Below are positions 11,201-24,014 of a DNA stretch of 64,000 nucleotides, one piece after another. The DNA lies in NCBI GenBank assembly GCA_037783415.1, contig JAZGTN010000094.1, positions 2,480,001 through 2,544,000 on the forward strand, written 5' to 3'. The notes beneath the pieces were generated by a model. It was given only the letters and a program-made list of their open reading frames with translations, was not told the DNA's origin and did not search any database. Source of the stretch: Leptasterias polaris. Its lineage: Eukaryota > Echinodermata > Asteroidea > Forcipulatida > Asteriidae. The position numbers were made by a program, and so were the translations under genes. The stretch's first letter is position 1. Each line of letters begins with the position of its first letter.

Positions 11201-14200
11201 TTCAACTTATTTCGAGTGATCATCAAATACAGTCAAGATAATCTTCATATTCTTAAAAAAAGTGCCAGATGAAGGATCATTCATCAATGGTGACAACCCA
11301 GATTCTTACTTGAATAATTTAAAACACATTCCTTAAGTCTCTTCAAATGACATATTATTGGTTCAAGTCTCACCTCCAACACCCTGCAAATTATTTCTGA
11401 TAGCCCCATTCTTAATCTTAACATCTACACAGCAAGCTGTCTCGCTCTTTTTTCCTTAAAAAAAAAATTATCATGAGATCATATTGCTGATAAGTTCTTT
11501 CTTGAAACACACAACAGAGAACTGTACCACATCTTTCCCCAATAAGTAGCAGCAATTGGGTTCGGCTTCAAATAATTATAGACACACCAGGTTGACCCTC
11601 ATGTCAAGTTGCCATGTCCTTGAGCCCCATCAGCATTCCCTCACCAACCATTGAGCAATGCATGAACTCACACCTTAAAACCTTTGCAATAATACCAAGG
11701 CCCCTGTTATTCTCCAAGGCCCCGGAGTTGTTTGCCATTATATGCAAAGTCCCATCATTCTTCAGTGAACTGTTTAGCATTGAATACCTAGTAGTCTCGT
11801 GACCAATGCATGCAATGGATTATGCTGTCCAATACACTGAGTGTACAGTGAGCTGTACATGTACATTGTACATGTACATTTATTGTATGTCAAGGCTATT
11901 GCAGATGTGTTCATACACCATCCCCAGTCCCATCTGAGTGTGTGTGTACTGATAATTTACATGTCAAAGGGGGTTCAGCACCTCTGTATCAATACCCACA
12001 GGCTAGTTGAAACTAAATAACTTTAATTGAAGTAAGATGAGTTTATCAGTGTCCCAACCTTCTGTCTTAAGTTTCAAAAGACATAGCAAGTAAGGGTTTA
12101 GATGATGACATGTTTACCACATAATCCTGAAAGGTATGAATTGATTACTGTCATAAAACAACTAAAAACTTCCTGTGTACTTCCCCTGAATTTGTTTTCT
12201 TAACCTAAGATAACGGAATATAAAAAAGATTGAAATTCTGGTAATGCACACTATACTTGCTTTATAACATGTACTATGAAATTGTCAGCAGCTGCCCTTA
12301 GTTTGTTAACCTTGTTGGGACAGCCAGTTTGAGTTTGCACAAAGTGTTTGTCAAACAAACCTTACTCCGAGTGCAAACATATTGGAGGCCGAGGAGGGGG
12401 GGGGGGGGGGGGGGGGGAGAGGTAACATTGGCATCTTTCCAAAACTTCACATAAACTTTCATTAAAAAAGCTTTTCAAACAAAAAAGTATTGCTCTACTT
12501 GTTTCACAAACAACATTTGTGTGGCGTATGCAAGCATTTTTGTAATTTTCTTTATCAACGGCCATACACTTATTACAACTGAACTTCAGTGATGTTGCAA
12601 CAAGATGTTGCAACAAGGCTAACAGGTAATAGGGGATGCACCAGCTTGTAGGAGCTCATTGCAAAATGTGCAATACAGGTGTGTTAAAGTTATAGACTGA
12701 TGCAATAAAATGTAATGCATAGATAGGCCAAATAAATAAAAATACCAGTTGATCAGCCCCTCCCTCATGCTTTTTTGAGGCCGCATCCTTTTTATTGTTT
12801 TTTTTTATTTTACTTTTTGTTCTTCAACGGCCATACACTTATTACAACTGAACTTCAGTGATGTTGCAACAAGATGTTGCAACAAGGCTAACGGGTAATA
12901 GGGGATGCACCAGCTTGTAGGAGCTCATTGCAAAATGTGCAATACAGGTGTGTTAAAGTTATAGACTGATGCAATAAAATGTAATGCATAGATAGGCCAA
13001 ATAAAAAAAAATACCAGTTGATCAGCCCCTCCCTCATGCTTTTTTGAGGCCGCATCCTTTTTATTGTTTTTTTTTATTTTACTTTTTGTTCTTCAACGGC
13101 CATACACTTATTACAACTGAACTTCAGTGATGTTGCAACAAGATGTTGCAACAAGGCTAACGGGTAATAGGGGATGCACCAGCTTGTAGGAGCTCATTGC
13201 AAAATGTGCAATACAGGTGTGTTAAAGTTATAGACTGATGCAATAAAATGTAATGCATAGATAGGCCAAATAAAAAAAATACCAGTTGATCAGCCCCTCC
13301 CTCATGCTTTTTTGAGGCCGCATCCTTTTTATTGTTTTTTTTTATTTTACTTTTTGTTCTTCAAAAAGACACATTTTCTGTGTATTTTTCATTTAAACTT
13401 ACCAATCTTTTAGAACTTGTAACTGCAGAAAGTAAGTGGTGACTTTAAACTGAAGAATTGGTGGCCAGTTTGAATTAAAATGCTTGGCGGCCACCTTCGA
13501 AAGAAATAAAAAATAAAAAATAAAAAGGCCCTCATCCTCCTCTTTTTGAATAAACCCGGACGATCAACTGGTATTTTTGTTTACTTGGCCTTATTTATGC
13601 ATCCAAAAACACTACAATACTGCACACATCCAAAACTCATATCACAAAACACACTTTTACAACATCTGACTAATTGTGATGTTTAATTTTAGCACATAAG
13701 TAAGTACATCTGTCAATTCATATTTACGCACCAGAAACTGAATGCTTGATTGAATTGGCCAACTGGGTAGTTGAATTCCTTTAGTGAAAAAAAATCTGTT
13801 TACACAAAATGTTAAAATCCACTTAATGTTTTGTTTGTTCACTCCTTGATTAAGTTAAAGGAGTGCATAGGAGGGCAACTGCATTCAAACTCCTTAAAAA
13901 GGCTGCTTCGGGTATTACATTCTGGAAATTAATTTTAAAAGACAATTCTCTTTCACACACAAAAATCACCAAAACAAAAAACAAACAAACAAAAAACAAC
14001 ATGCTGCTGCACAAACACTTAACAAACCAAGTAGCAAAAAACACTGACATTTTTTGTTTTATACTGTCACTTCCTTGAATATTTTGGCCAATTACAGCTA
14101 ATACTATTCCTTTGGGTGTTTTTTAACTTCCTTAACGGAAATCATGTCTTTAAATAAATATCATTTTATGAGTGGATGGGTCTAGAAATCACTATACAGG

Positions 14201-16314
14201 GACTACAGGACTGTACAAGACTGCATGCAGCTGGTGCATGCAAGTCACATGATTGGGACACACATTATCATGTTTAAATCATGGTTTTTGTTAAATGGAC
14301 AATTGCATCATGGAAGTACATGTATGCACAGTAGTTTACTTTATTAAATGTGAACATGTATAAGCTGTAAAATTTTGATTGTCTTCTGATTTTCTTTTAC
14401 TTTTCCTACAACACGACAGAGCCTTAGAGAAAAACACCTGTAATACTTCCTTAAATACATACCATGTACACAAGACATTCAGAAAAACTATTTCCCTCTA
14501 AAAGTAAAAGAGTACCTCTCTGATTTATGTGAACATATTCTCACCTTGTTACTTCTTGAAGGACTAAATGTGGCTGAACATGAAACTTGACGCGCAGTTG
14601 CAGCCGCAGTGGTGGCGATCCAGTGACCTGTGAGTTGATGGGGTTTCGAAGGTTGAGCCACATAGGATCACTGCCATTTTTCCTTGTGAACTGCAGCCCA
14701 AAATAATCACTTTCTATAGTTCCGAGTTTTTGGCACACCTGTGGTCAACAGAAAAATGAAAGAATCAAATTGTTGCCAAGTCCTTAAAGAAAAACACAAT
14801 TACCAACAGGGCTTGAAGTGCCCACTAGATGGCCCACTGGCCAGAGAGTATTATTTAAACAATGAGCCAGTAACCCAACCAACAAACAAGTCCTGCAGTT
14901 TATCTACTTGGGACTAATGTAAACTTTAGATTTTGAACTTCAAACCTCCTAAACTTTCAACGAAAGAGGTATTTTATACTTTGTAAAAAAATATATATAT
15001 GTATATACTGGTCCAGTTGGGACATTCTTGACTTGCCCCGAACAACCATCAATTAGTAAAAGGAAATATGTCACTGTTTCTATTTAGTTTTAAGTTTGGG
15101 CAGTTTGTTCTGCCATTTTAATATCTGTGAAAATTGTATCACAATGGACAATCCTTTTGTTTTTACGTTTCAATTTTTTTTAATAAAGTTGTTGGTGTTG
15201 TATTAAAACAAACTTTTGTAGACATCTTGGAACCATTTAGGTCCTAACTAAGAATAAAAAGGTGTCTTTCGCAGGACCATTTTAGAATATTCAGTCATAC
15301 TTTTACAAAGATGGCACTCTGCTCTATTTTTATGTTCATTGTTTGATGTTTACTCACATACTCAAGCTTAGAATAAGGACAAGATCAGAATGATTCTTCT
15401 TTTCTAAAAAGTTATTTACCATCCTGACAGAGTAAAATAGTAAACTGCATGCAAAAACCAATACTACTAGTACTAGTACACTACTGTGCCTGTGAAGTGA
15501 TTACTTTCATTTGGGATGACTTGGGATGATTGTAGAATGTAGGAGAAAAACATGTTGAAAGTTAATGATAAACTTCAATCACAGTATGTGAATTTTTACA
15601 ACACTCAATATTTCCAAACAATTATTTTTTTATTTCAGTTGGCACACTGTTGTCAATTTAAGCTGTAGTAACTGAAATGTTTGTAAGATTATAACATAGG
15701 CCTATAATTATAAACAGTCATTAAAAAACTTTTTTCCCCAGTATTTCAATACAATTTAAGGGCGAGACATGATGGCGAGGTTTTCTTTTACTTTGAATTG
15801 TGGTTTATTTAAAAAAATGAATGTTTCTCAACTAGAATTAGATTGGCAAACACAACTTCAAGTAACTCTTTTCCACATTTCAGATTCAACACAATGATGA
15901 ACAATCAGTACTCATGATAAAGCCCTACTCATAATTGCAAGTGCAGAGCAGTTTTTTAAGAAAACTTGGGGAGGGGGGTGAGGACTGACAGTGACAATAA
16001 AAATGTGACAATAATTCTTCGCATTATCGATGGTGACCGACTATGTGAGCAAAATCAAAGCAATATCTGAGATGGAAAATAAGAGGAACAAATATTCCAA
16101 AGTGAATAAAGGATACCCTACTTAAAATTGAATACAAATCTGAAAATAGTAGCATATTTAAAAAATAAAATCAGCTGGGAAGTTAATTTTAATTTTCGTA
16201 TTTTTATAAATAGGGATTACTGCTTACCTTGTCGAGGCATTCTTGTCCAAGCGATTTCGGCGAGAGTTCAATCTCACAAATGTTCTGATCGGGTTTAGTC
16301 ACGAGGACCAACAT
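8274..16314 (-). CDS. mylip: MYLIP/IDOL, FERM-domain RING E3 ubiquitin ligase
   Basis: Four coding exons on the minus strand: 16314-16228, 14738-14545, 10115-9732 and 8928-8274, with consensus junctions and a continuous frame of 439 residues (human MYLIP is 445). Residues 1-280 match the FERM domain: the start MLVLVTKPD, the DYFGLQF and WLNLRN motifs in exon 2, and [11 protein letters not shown] followed by FGVGPQGI in exon 3. The C-terminus is a C3HC4 RING at about residues 384-417 (CKVC...CGHLLCSVC...CPHC) ending IFLP, the segment used for dimerisation in the family. In vertebrates it ubiquitinates LDL-receptor-family tails and myosin regulatory light chain; the invertebrate target is not known from this sequence. 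Intron 2 holds a three-unit tandem repeat. Identity is strong; the start ATG is the first in frame and matches the family. Confidence 0.95.
12396..12417. repeat. Poly-G tract (22 G)
   Basis: Uninterrupted G run inside mylip intron 2. Confidence 0.95.
12556..13361. repeat. Three-copy tandem repeat, 268-269 bp unit
   Basis: Three head-to-tail copies start at 12556, 12825 and 13094, each beginning CAACGGCCATACACTTATTA and ending TTTTACTTTTTGTTCTT. They differ by only a few bases (for example aacaggtaat versus aacgggtaat, and the length of the A run after GGCCAAATAAA). The near identity means recent expansion. About 13527-13600 carries a diverged inverted piece of the same unit (GATCAACTGGTATTTTTG against AAAAATACCAGTTGATC). 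The repeat lies in mylip intron 2. Confidence 0.95.
14739..16227 (-). other. mylip intron 1
   Basis: AT-rich intron with a short (AT)n at 14991-15002 and no recognised element or exon. Confidence 0.7.
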
Positions 16315-19042
16315 CTTGACAGCTCGATGCGTTAAACTAAAATGCTGTAAACGCTAACTTTTCCTCAGATGAATCCTACCATTTTCAGAGGAATTTCCAA
16401 CTTCTTGCGAAATCCACACAATGGATTGACAAATACTTGCTGGGACATGTACAAACTGCCTATGCAGGGGAAATATAATAAAGCAGCATCTCGCTTTCGA
16501 TTTAACTCTGGTTTGTGCTACTATAAAATGGGGTGCCTGACAATTTACATTTTGATTGTCCTTTGTGTTTGAGAGTTAACGTGTTATGCTGTTATGTTGT
16601 TAAAAAAACTTTGATTTATTCCAGTTAAATCAAACAAATAATTGTTTGTAAACTGTACAATTGTTATTTAAATTTACGGATTTACTCTTTACTAAGTAAG
16701 AGTAAACCCCTATTTTTAATGGTTGAATCTTTTAATTTTTTTTGACAAACAACCTGGATCATGCACGTGCTGCGTGAACAAAATCACCACTAGCCAATCA
16801 ATCCACCCGGTGACAAGGGGCTAAATACTCTGCCCAATCAAAAAGGGGAATCCCTCCAGCTGGCCTAATACGTCATACCTGTTTACCGCAGGAAAACCCC
16901 TGCACGATGCCTGGCGCTGGCCATGGCATGCAGAGCTAGCTCTCATCTGAGCTCTGAGCCAGTGGGATGGGGCAAGGACGCGACTCCTGCTGGGTTTCCA
17001 GGGGCCAGGTCACAATTTGCTTAATCAAATAATTGTTTATCGTCGCTAATGATATCATATGCAAACTCTAGAATGTTATAACGGTTTACAGTTACGGGTA
17101 AATATTTTAACTTACAAAATTTCCCCTTCCAAAAACCCTTGTGAGAATATTGTTATTTGCGGTTTGAAACTGGGCCAAGGTACGCATTGTATGCAAATGA
17201 CCCAATGTCAAGGTGACGGCGACGGCGGTTGATCGTGCATTATGCATCACGTTTCTGGCACGCACACACTCATCAAACTGCTGCTTCGTAAGTGGGCGTA
17301 TGTGAATTTTTTTCTAACGGGCGGCGAAGGTCAACGGTTAAGGGTAGGAAATCTTTTTTGTGTGACTGTCCCGTGAGGGGGATTGACATTCTTGCGACAT
17401 GAGTGACAACAAGGTTTATTTGGAAGTTTGGGCATTTTCGGATCGTCAAAATCTCCCTCGACGTCAAGCTTCCTCAACATCAAAATAGTTTTATTAGGCC
17501 TACAACAAAAGATTCATCTTCCAGTCAAAAATAAATCGTGCCATTTTCACAGTTGGGTCGTCTTATTGCTACTCAGAGAAATCATAGATTGCATGTTTTC
17601 TTTCTAATTTTCTGCAGGGGGTAGGATGAATCAACTTAGTATTCTCCGGAAAACTGCCTATGATGTTTTTTTGCTTAAAACTAACCAGCTGTGTTTTAAT
17701 TACATTTCGTCGAGCGAAAACTTGTTTGAGAAAATACTAAAAATCCGTCCTTGACATAGCCCATCAGTGCGTTGTCTTGATAGAGATTGGACTAATTCTT
17801 CTGGTGTTCAGAAGAACGGCCCTTAATTCTGTAATCTATCAATTAAACATGAATAAATATTCTACTACACCAATATAATAATCATCATGCTTCTTGTTGT
17901 ATAGATTATGAATTGGGTTACTTAGTGTTGTTTCCGAGTCCGGCTTCATTTGGGTACCTATAGGCCCTATACTTTGGGTCTAATTTCATACACACGAGAA
18001 GCATTTCCAGGCCAGTACCCGATATACTCAGAAGAAGAAAAAATAACTAGGCCTATTAGTTACAGGGTAAATCATGTAGCAATAAACTCGTTTATTGCAC
18101 CATGGTAAAATATAATGCGTGTTTTTCAGCTTTTACTATTATCTATCTGCCAAAAAAAAAAAAAGGGGGGGGGGGCTAAATAAAGATATTCTGTAAGTGA
18201 ATAGAAAGTGGGGGAAGGGGCAAAACGCTGCGGGTAGGGGTCAATCGAAATCTGAATTCCGATGTCCTAAAATAAAATGATAATAGGGCCTAAGGCCCCT
18301 GATATGGGCCAAACTATAAACTATACTGCGTTCCCAGAACCAACATTGTGGGTGGGGGCGGGGCAACTGAAGAAATTGATCTATTTATTTATTTTATTTA
18401 TTATAATTATATTTTTAGGGGTGTGTATTGTCAAATACCCAATCATGTACTAACGGAACATAGCGATCATTTGCGTTGTGGGTTTTTTTCATGTGCCAAT
18501 ACGCATAAAGCTAACTTTTAAAACACAGAATTTACGAGAAAATCCATAATATCTCGAGATCGCAAAAAGCAAATATACTCTTTCAATTCATATAATTAAT
18601 TTATTGTTTGTTAATAGGGAACAAATTGCCTTTTTTATTTAAAAAAGTTGACTTTCTTTCACGCGCCTATGGCAGAAGGTGAAAAAAACGTAGAAATTGG
18701 CCGTGCTCTCGCAGCATTGAACTTTCCATAACTCGCACATAGCGCAACGCATTCACCTGGATCGAGCTGCCTCTTCAAGCTGAATAATTTCTTTATCGAT
18801 TCATGTAACATGAAAGATGATTGGTTAATTGGAACCAGTTGCCATCGTACAGGACAGAAAATCATATCCAATGAAAAAGACCGTTTCATAGCATGTGTTA
18901 TACATTAGAGGTCACATTGTGTGCACGCACACAGCGCATCATTAGTATTTTGAGCGATGATTCTTATGCACTTGTTCCGGGTTATGCTTTTGCAGGTTGT
19001 GGGTGTGATCGTGATAATGTTGATATCCCTATAATATACATG
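16315..19042. other. mylip upstream flank
   Basis: Contains the presumed mylip promoter just above 16314, but no TATA box or other decisive element could be fixed. Purine-rich A(13)G(9)-type run near 18152-18176. No gene seen. Confidence 0.45.
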
Positions 19043-19965
19043 TATATAGCTATGGAGGTCGAAAAGTGGACATCTGCTTTCCAGCTTTCTAATTACGAAA
19101 AAACGGATTGAACGTTTTTTCTGGTCCATTTTTCTCTTTTTCTGCTTCTTGTCCCCCTGAAAAGTAGATTGAACATTTTCGTACTTTCCATTTTTCTACT
19201 TTTTCACTTTTCAGTTTCGATAAAAGCGGGTTTTACTTATTCGCCTACACTTACGGTCGAAAAGTGGACACTTGTCTTTTGGGTTTTCTAGAAGCAGAAA
19301 AGCAGGTTGAACGTTTTAGATAAATCTATTTTTCTACTTTTCTGCTTGCCAGAAAGCAGATTGGACGTTTTGTCACACAGTGGCACAAAAGCGGACATCT
19401 ACTTTTACTGGTTTCCAACAACCTGAAAAGCCGATCGTACGCTAGGGACCATTTCACTTTTCTGCTTTTTTGCTTCCCAGAAAGTGGATCGAACGTTTTT
19501 TCCAGCAGATGCTTCGGGAAGAAAATTGTAGAACACCCCCTCCTCTAGTGGACGAGCCCTACAAACAAGCGAATGGCGGCGCGCACCGGCTAGAGACGAA
19601 GCGCCCACCAGTTAGTTCAGCAAGGCCGGCCGCCAATAAACAGGAATAGGAAAGTTCACAAAACTAAATTTTCTTCTGTGAAGCCGCCAAGCTTTTTGGG
19701 AGTCGCAGGTCGCTAGCAGTAGCAATATGCGTTTGGATGTTTAAATTCATTCTCATTCTCTACGTTTCAACAATAGCACAATATGAAAGAAAGAACAACT
19801 AGGCCTATAGCGGCAAATTCTGTGTTCACGTTTTAATAAAACGACAAAAACTCATTCATGTTTTGCCAGGGATTTGTTTTTGGACTTTTACGGACAGAGA
19901 ATTGGCCTACATGTTTCGTTTGCAGCAGCAGTCAAAATACGTGTGGATCCAGACAGGCTGCTTAA

Positions 19966-20319
19966 AGGCCCTGTACACTATTGGTAAGATCGAAAAACAC
20001 AAATGTTCACAGATTCACACATAACTTACATGATTTAAAGTAAGTAATGGTAGAAAGGGTTCCTTAAAATATTTCTGCCTAAAATGCTATCGTTTCTGAG
20101 AAATGAGTAAAACAATAGTTGTTATCGCGCGTGATAATAAACTCGATGTTTGAAAAACAGAAAACACATAAGGTCTCTTTTCACTATTTTCTCGTGACCT
20201 CGATGACCAATTGAGCTCAAATTTTCACAGGTTTGTTATTTCATGTATGTGGTTGATTACACAAAACATGAACACTGTCTGTGATTATTTTGTCAGCTCT
20301 GCCAATCCTGTATAATACC
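19966..20319. mobile_element. TTAA-flanked MITE, family B copy 1 (nested)
   Basis: Left end TTAA|AGGCCCTGTACACTATTGG (TTAA at 19962-19965), right end ACC|TTTAAA with TTAA at 20320-20323. The inner sequence matches the other copies: TTCACAGATTCACACATAAC, GAGAAATGAGTAAAACAAT and TTTTCACAGGTTTGTTATTT. It is inserted in the centre of the foldback element, so it arrived later. Confidence 0.8.
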
Positions 20320-20446
20320 TTTAAATAGCAAGAACTTTCAGTCCTCAAACTATTACTATCGACATTGACAGTATTTGTGATGAGAATAAAAGTGTCTCAA
20401 GGTTGTACTAACTTCAAATCAGTGGGCTTGAGGCCGAAGCGCCCCA

Positions 20447-20470
20447 CCCCCCCCCCCCCCCCCCCCCCCC
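20447..20470. repeat. Poly-C tract (24 C)
   Basis: Uninterrupted C run inside the foldback element, flanked by further short C runs. Confidence 0.95.
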
Positions 20471-21568
20471 ACCCCCCAAAAAATCGAACTTCCGACTCTA
20501 TCTTTCGAGGATCCTCAAATCTCGTCAGTCAGTGACACGCATTGGCCGTGGAGTCGTGCATTCGTACAACAGGGGGGTAAATTTAACTGCTAATAAGTAA
20601 TACATTTTATCTGGCGGTGCGTAAAACAGATGTCCACTTTCAAACCTCTGTTCAAAAAACGTTCGATCCACTTTCTGGGAAGCAGAAAAGCAGGGAAGTG
20701 AAATGGTCCCGAGCGTACGATCGGCTTTTCAGGTTCTTGGAAACCAGTATAAGTAGATGTCCGCTTTTGTGCCACTGTGTGACAAAACGTCCAATCTGCT
20801 TTCTGGCTAGCAGAAAAGTAGAACAATAGATTTATCTAAAACGTTCAACCTGCTTTTCTGCTTCTAGGAAACCCAAAAGACAAATGTCCACTTTTCGACC
20901 GTAAGTTGGCGAATAAGTAAAACCTGCTTTCATCGAAACTGATAGTGAAAAGGTAGAAAAATGGAAACTACGAAAATGTTTAATCTACTTTTCAGGGAGA
21001 CAAAAAGCAGAAAAGTAGAAAAATGCTCCAGAAAAAAACGTTCAGTCCGTTTTTTCATAACTAGAAAGCTGGAAAGCAGATGTCCACTTTTTGACCTCCA
21101 TAATATAGCCCCTTTATAACGGCTCCTGCTCCCGCGTCTCAATGTGCAAATGGGGACTACTTTGGGGCTTGCAATAAGCTTCCACTCCTTTTACGACACA
21201 AAGAAATGGGATACAAAGAAAAATACTTTTGATATTCAAACCATACAGCAAGATATGGATCGAAAAGTTTTTCCTTAAAACATTGAACACTACTGTTGTG
21301 TTTAACAATAAAGGTGCACATCAAGTAGTGAATTCCATCTGGTTAGAGATTGCTGACTCGTTTGCGTAGGCTCAACCAAGATTACTTTTGCAGCGCGGCG
21401 CGTGGACGCAAGACAACCGCAGTCTCATGCTTGAATAACGTTTAACAGTGGTGGATGGGAGGCGTGGCATGGGTAGGGCACGTTGGCCAACCAATCGCAA
21501 GGCTAGGGACGTGCGTGGGGGTGTGGTGTCGGAGAAGATTCAAGCCTACTTCCACCCAAAATTTTGCC

Positions 21569-21640
21569 TCACATAAACATAGCCCAAGCATTCATAGCCC
21601 AAGCATTCAAGCATTTCATTCAAGCATTTCATTCAATGAT
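21569..21640. repeat. Short tandem repeat at the LINE 5' boundary
   Basis: Repeats of CATAGCCCAAGCATT and then CAAGCATTTCATT occur in tandem directly before the LINE homology begins. Confidence 0.8.
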
Positions 21641-21649
21641 GGATGTCTC

Positions 21650-23540
21650 ATTTAGAATAGTGAGAAATTGTTGCTTAGTTTAAAAATTGGTGTTCTAGTT
21701 TTGGAACTAACTTTCATGCTGAAAGAGTACGTCGTCTTCAAAAAAATGAACCTAAAAAGTGGCACCAACAGATTAAAATTATGACCAGAAATAAATCTTC
21801 TGAACTCAGCATACATGTCCCAGGGGCATGTGCAAGTAATCACAATGATATTGCCAATACTATTAATCAACAATTTGTCAATGTGTCGTCTGGTCTTACA
21901 CCGTTGGATATTTCAATGCTGCCTGCATTTTTGCCTGCACCTAAGCCACCCCCTCATCTGTACCCATGGGACGTGTATGCTGTGTTAAAAAAGGTAATCA
22001 TCTAAAGCTATACTGGCCCTGATGGGATACCGCCTAGACTTGTCAAAGAATTTGCCTATGAGCTAAGTGTTCCGTTTACCGAGATCCTCAATAGCTCTTA
22101 TACTGAGGGAATCGTTCCAATTCAGTGGAAAAAGGCGATAGTTATTCCGATTCCCAAACAGTATCCGGCAAATATTGATAGGTTGAGGCCTGTGTCCCTG
22201 ACGGATGGTGGGTTTGCTAAAATTTGCGAAGAGTTTGTTGCTAACTGGGTGCTTCAGGATGTTCAAAACAAAATTGATATTAATCAGTATGGTAATGTGA
22301 AAGGAGTCTCTACCTCACACTATTTGGTTAGTCTGATGCACTTTCTACATAGGGGGGCTGATTCTTCTTACAATACTGGCAATGTTGTTTTGTCTGATTT
22401 TTCTAAGGCTTTTGACCTCATTGATCACACTCTCCTTATAAAAAAATTTCTGGAGTTAGGTGTCAGGGAACCAATCATCCCTTGGATTAGTTGCAATTTC
22501 ATTTCTAACAGACAACAGTGTGTGTGTGTCAGATACAACCAGACTTTGTCTGACTTCAAATGTTTAAATGGTGGCCTTCCTCAAGGTACTAAATTCGGTC
22601 CCTTGGGTTTTCAATGTTTTATTAACGATGCTGCATCAGACGCCTCTGTTAGTGTTTGGAAGTACGTAGACGATTTAACTATGGCTGAGAATTGTTTATG
22701 TTCTGAAAAAGGCAATCTTCAAGCAGATTTGGACAAATTCGTTGATTGGACAAAAAACAATAACTTAACTTTGAATCCCTCCAAATGTCAAGCCCTTCAA
22801 GTCTGTTTCAAGAGAGACCCCCCTCAACCAGCATTAACTATTGACAATAATCCACTCACGTTTGTGTCCTCCGCTAAAATTTTAGGCATTAAGGTTCAAA
22901 ATGACTTGAAATGGGATGTACAGGTTAATGATATGCAAAAAAAACCTAACTCACGTTTATATATGCTGCGTACACTTAAGAAATTTTGTTTTAACAAGGA
23001 TGAACTGTCAGTGGTTTATAAAGGATATGTTAGACCCCTGTTAGAGTACGGGGATGTAGTGTGGAATTCCTCACTCACCAAAGCTCAGGTTCAAACTTTA
23101 GAAAAAGTACAAAAGAGAGCTTGCAAAATCATGCTAGGGAAAAACTACACTACTTATAAAGATGCAACCAATGAGTTTGGAATCGAAACTCTTTCTGATC
23201 GTAGGCAAGCTCATTGTTACAAATTTGCTCAGTCATTGGCTAATTGCAGGCAAACAGAAAACCTCATCCCCCCAACTAGGAAAAACACACATGGCAGGAA
23301 TTTGCGCAACTCACAAGCCATTTCAATGTTACCCTGTAGGACTGATCGATTCAGAAAGAGCCCGATTCCTCACTACATTAAGTTGTTAAATTCATGATTG
23401 TTACTTCCGGGTCTTGTTTTTTTTTTTGATTTTAACTGTTTTGTATTTTTAATGTTTTATATTGTAACATTCCTGTAATTTGGCCCTTGGGCCACGAGAT
23501 GAATGATAATAAACCAATATAATAATAATAATAATAAGAG
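21650..23540 (+). pseudogene. 5'-truncated non-LTR retrotransposon (LINE) with reverse transcriptase
   Basis: One frame from about 21664 to the stop at 23395 reads as the reverse transcriptase part of a LINE. Motif A is SDFSKAFDLIDH, motif B is GGLPQGTKFGPL and motif C is KYVDDLT. Upstream, TGPDGIPPRLVKE and QWKKAIVIPIPK are the usual fingers motifs. Two in-frame stops, at 21676-21678 and 22003-22005, interrupt it before an intact stretch of 404 residues (22183-23397). No endonuclease domain remains, so the copy is 5'-truncated. After the stop, about 140 bases of 3' UTR end in (ATA)n at 23517-23536, as in LINE clades that prime on short tandem tails. The clade was not settled; CR1-like and I-like groups are both possible. 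The copy is defective. Confidence 0.88.
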
Positions 23541-24014
23541 ACTCTCAATTCCTTCCTCCATATTATGGTTCTACGACTCCGCCTAATTTTTGAGACGGTC
23601 GAAACATGAGGTCATGCACGGCAGCCACGGACACAACAGCCAATTATTTTTTGTGCGCATTATACTGCGGATAAATTTGGTTGGTAAATAATTGAGCTCA
23701 ATTTGTGGTTTCAACCATGGAAGTAGAATTCTACCTCCATTTCAACGTAATCAATGTTGGCTTAGCTCATTCTGCAAGTGCGCGTCATTGAGGGCGCCCT
23801 GCTCAAACAGCGCTGGGCCGGGCGCGCGGGCCGCCGGGCGCTATACTAGCACACAACACGCACAGCGCATGCGGATATATTAAGCACCCAAACTCCATAC
23901 ATGATTTGACAACGTACGGTTTAGTATATACGGACGAATTTATTTATTACGCACGTCACACCGGTTCTCCGAAGTTGAGTCCATACGAATATATTTTTTG
24001 ACAAAGTTTTCAAC
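23541..24014 (+). promoter_or_regulatory. gcsh upstream region with CpG-rich patch
   Basis: The 470 bases before the gcsh start contain a compact CpG-rich patch at about 23776-23875 (GCGCGTCATTGAGGGCGCCC, GGGCCGGGCGCGCGGGCCGC), unlike the AT-rich surroundings. This is a reasonable promoter position. No TATA box or start site can be fixed. Confidence 0.4.

Larger units (their letters stand above)
10116..14544 (-). other. mylip intron 2 with repeats
   Basis: A 4.4-kb intron. It contains a 22-base G tract at 12396-12417, the tandem array at 12556-13361, and two related fragments at about 10413-10470 and 10802-10870 sharing CACGGAGGCCA...GTTGCCCTGG. No additional exon was seen. Confidence 0.7.
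19051..21102. mobile_element. Foldback-type DNA element with about 0.45-0.5-kb inverted arms
   Basis: The ends are inverted repeats: TATGGAGGTCGAAAAGTGGA at 19051 and its near complement ending TTTTTGACCTCCATA at 21102. A perfect 7-bp direct repeat ATATAGC flanks the element at 19044-19050 and 21103-21109. The arms run to about 19500 and from about 20617 and pair almost throughout. Each arm is itself built of repeated modules around GCAGAAAAGCAGGTTGAACG and AAAAGTGGACATCTGCTTT. The centre holds a nested TTAA element (19966-20319) and a poly-C tract (20447-20470). No transposase-like ORF. Modular long arms and a lack of coding sequence fit foldback-like non-autonomous elements. Confidence 0.85.

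Noticed and set aside
11830..11885. Structured RNA at the TGTACATGTACATTGTACATG repeats
   Set aside because: Simple low-complexity palindromic repeats; no support for an RNA gene.
16228..16560. Plus-strand 67-codon ORF over mylip exon 1 region as a gene
   Set aside because: It has no family features and lies over the likely mylip promoter.
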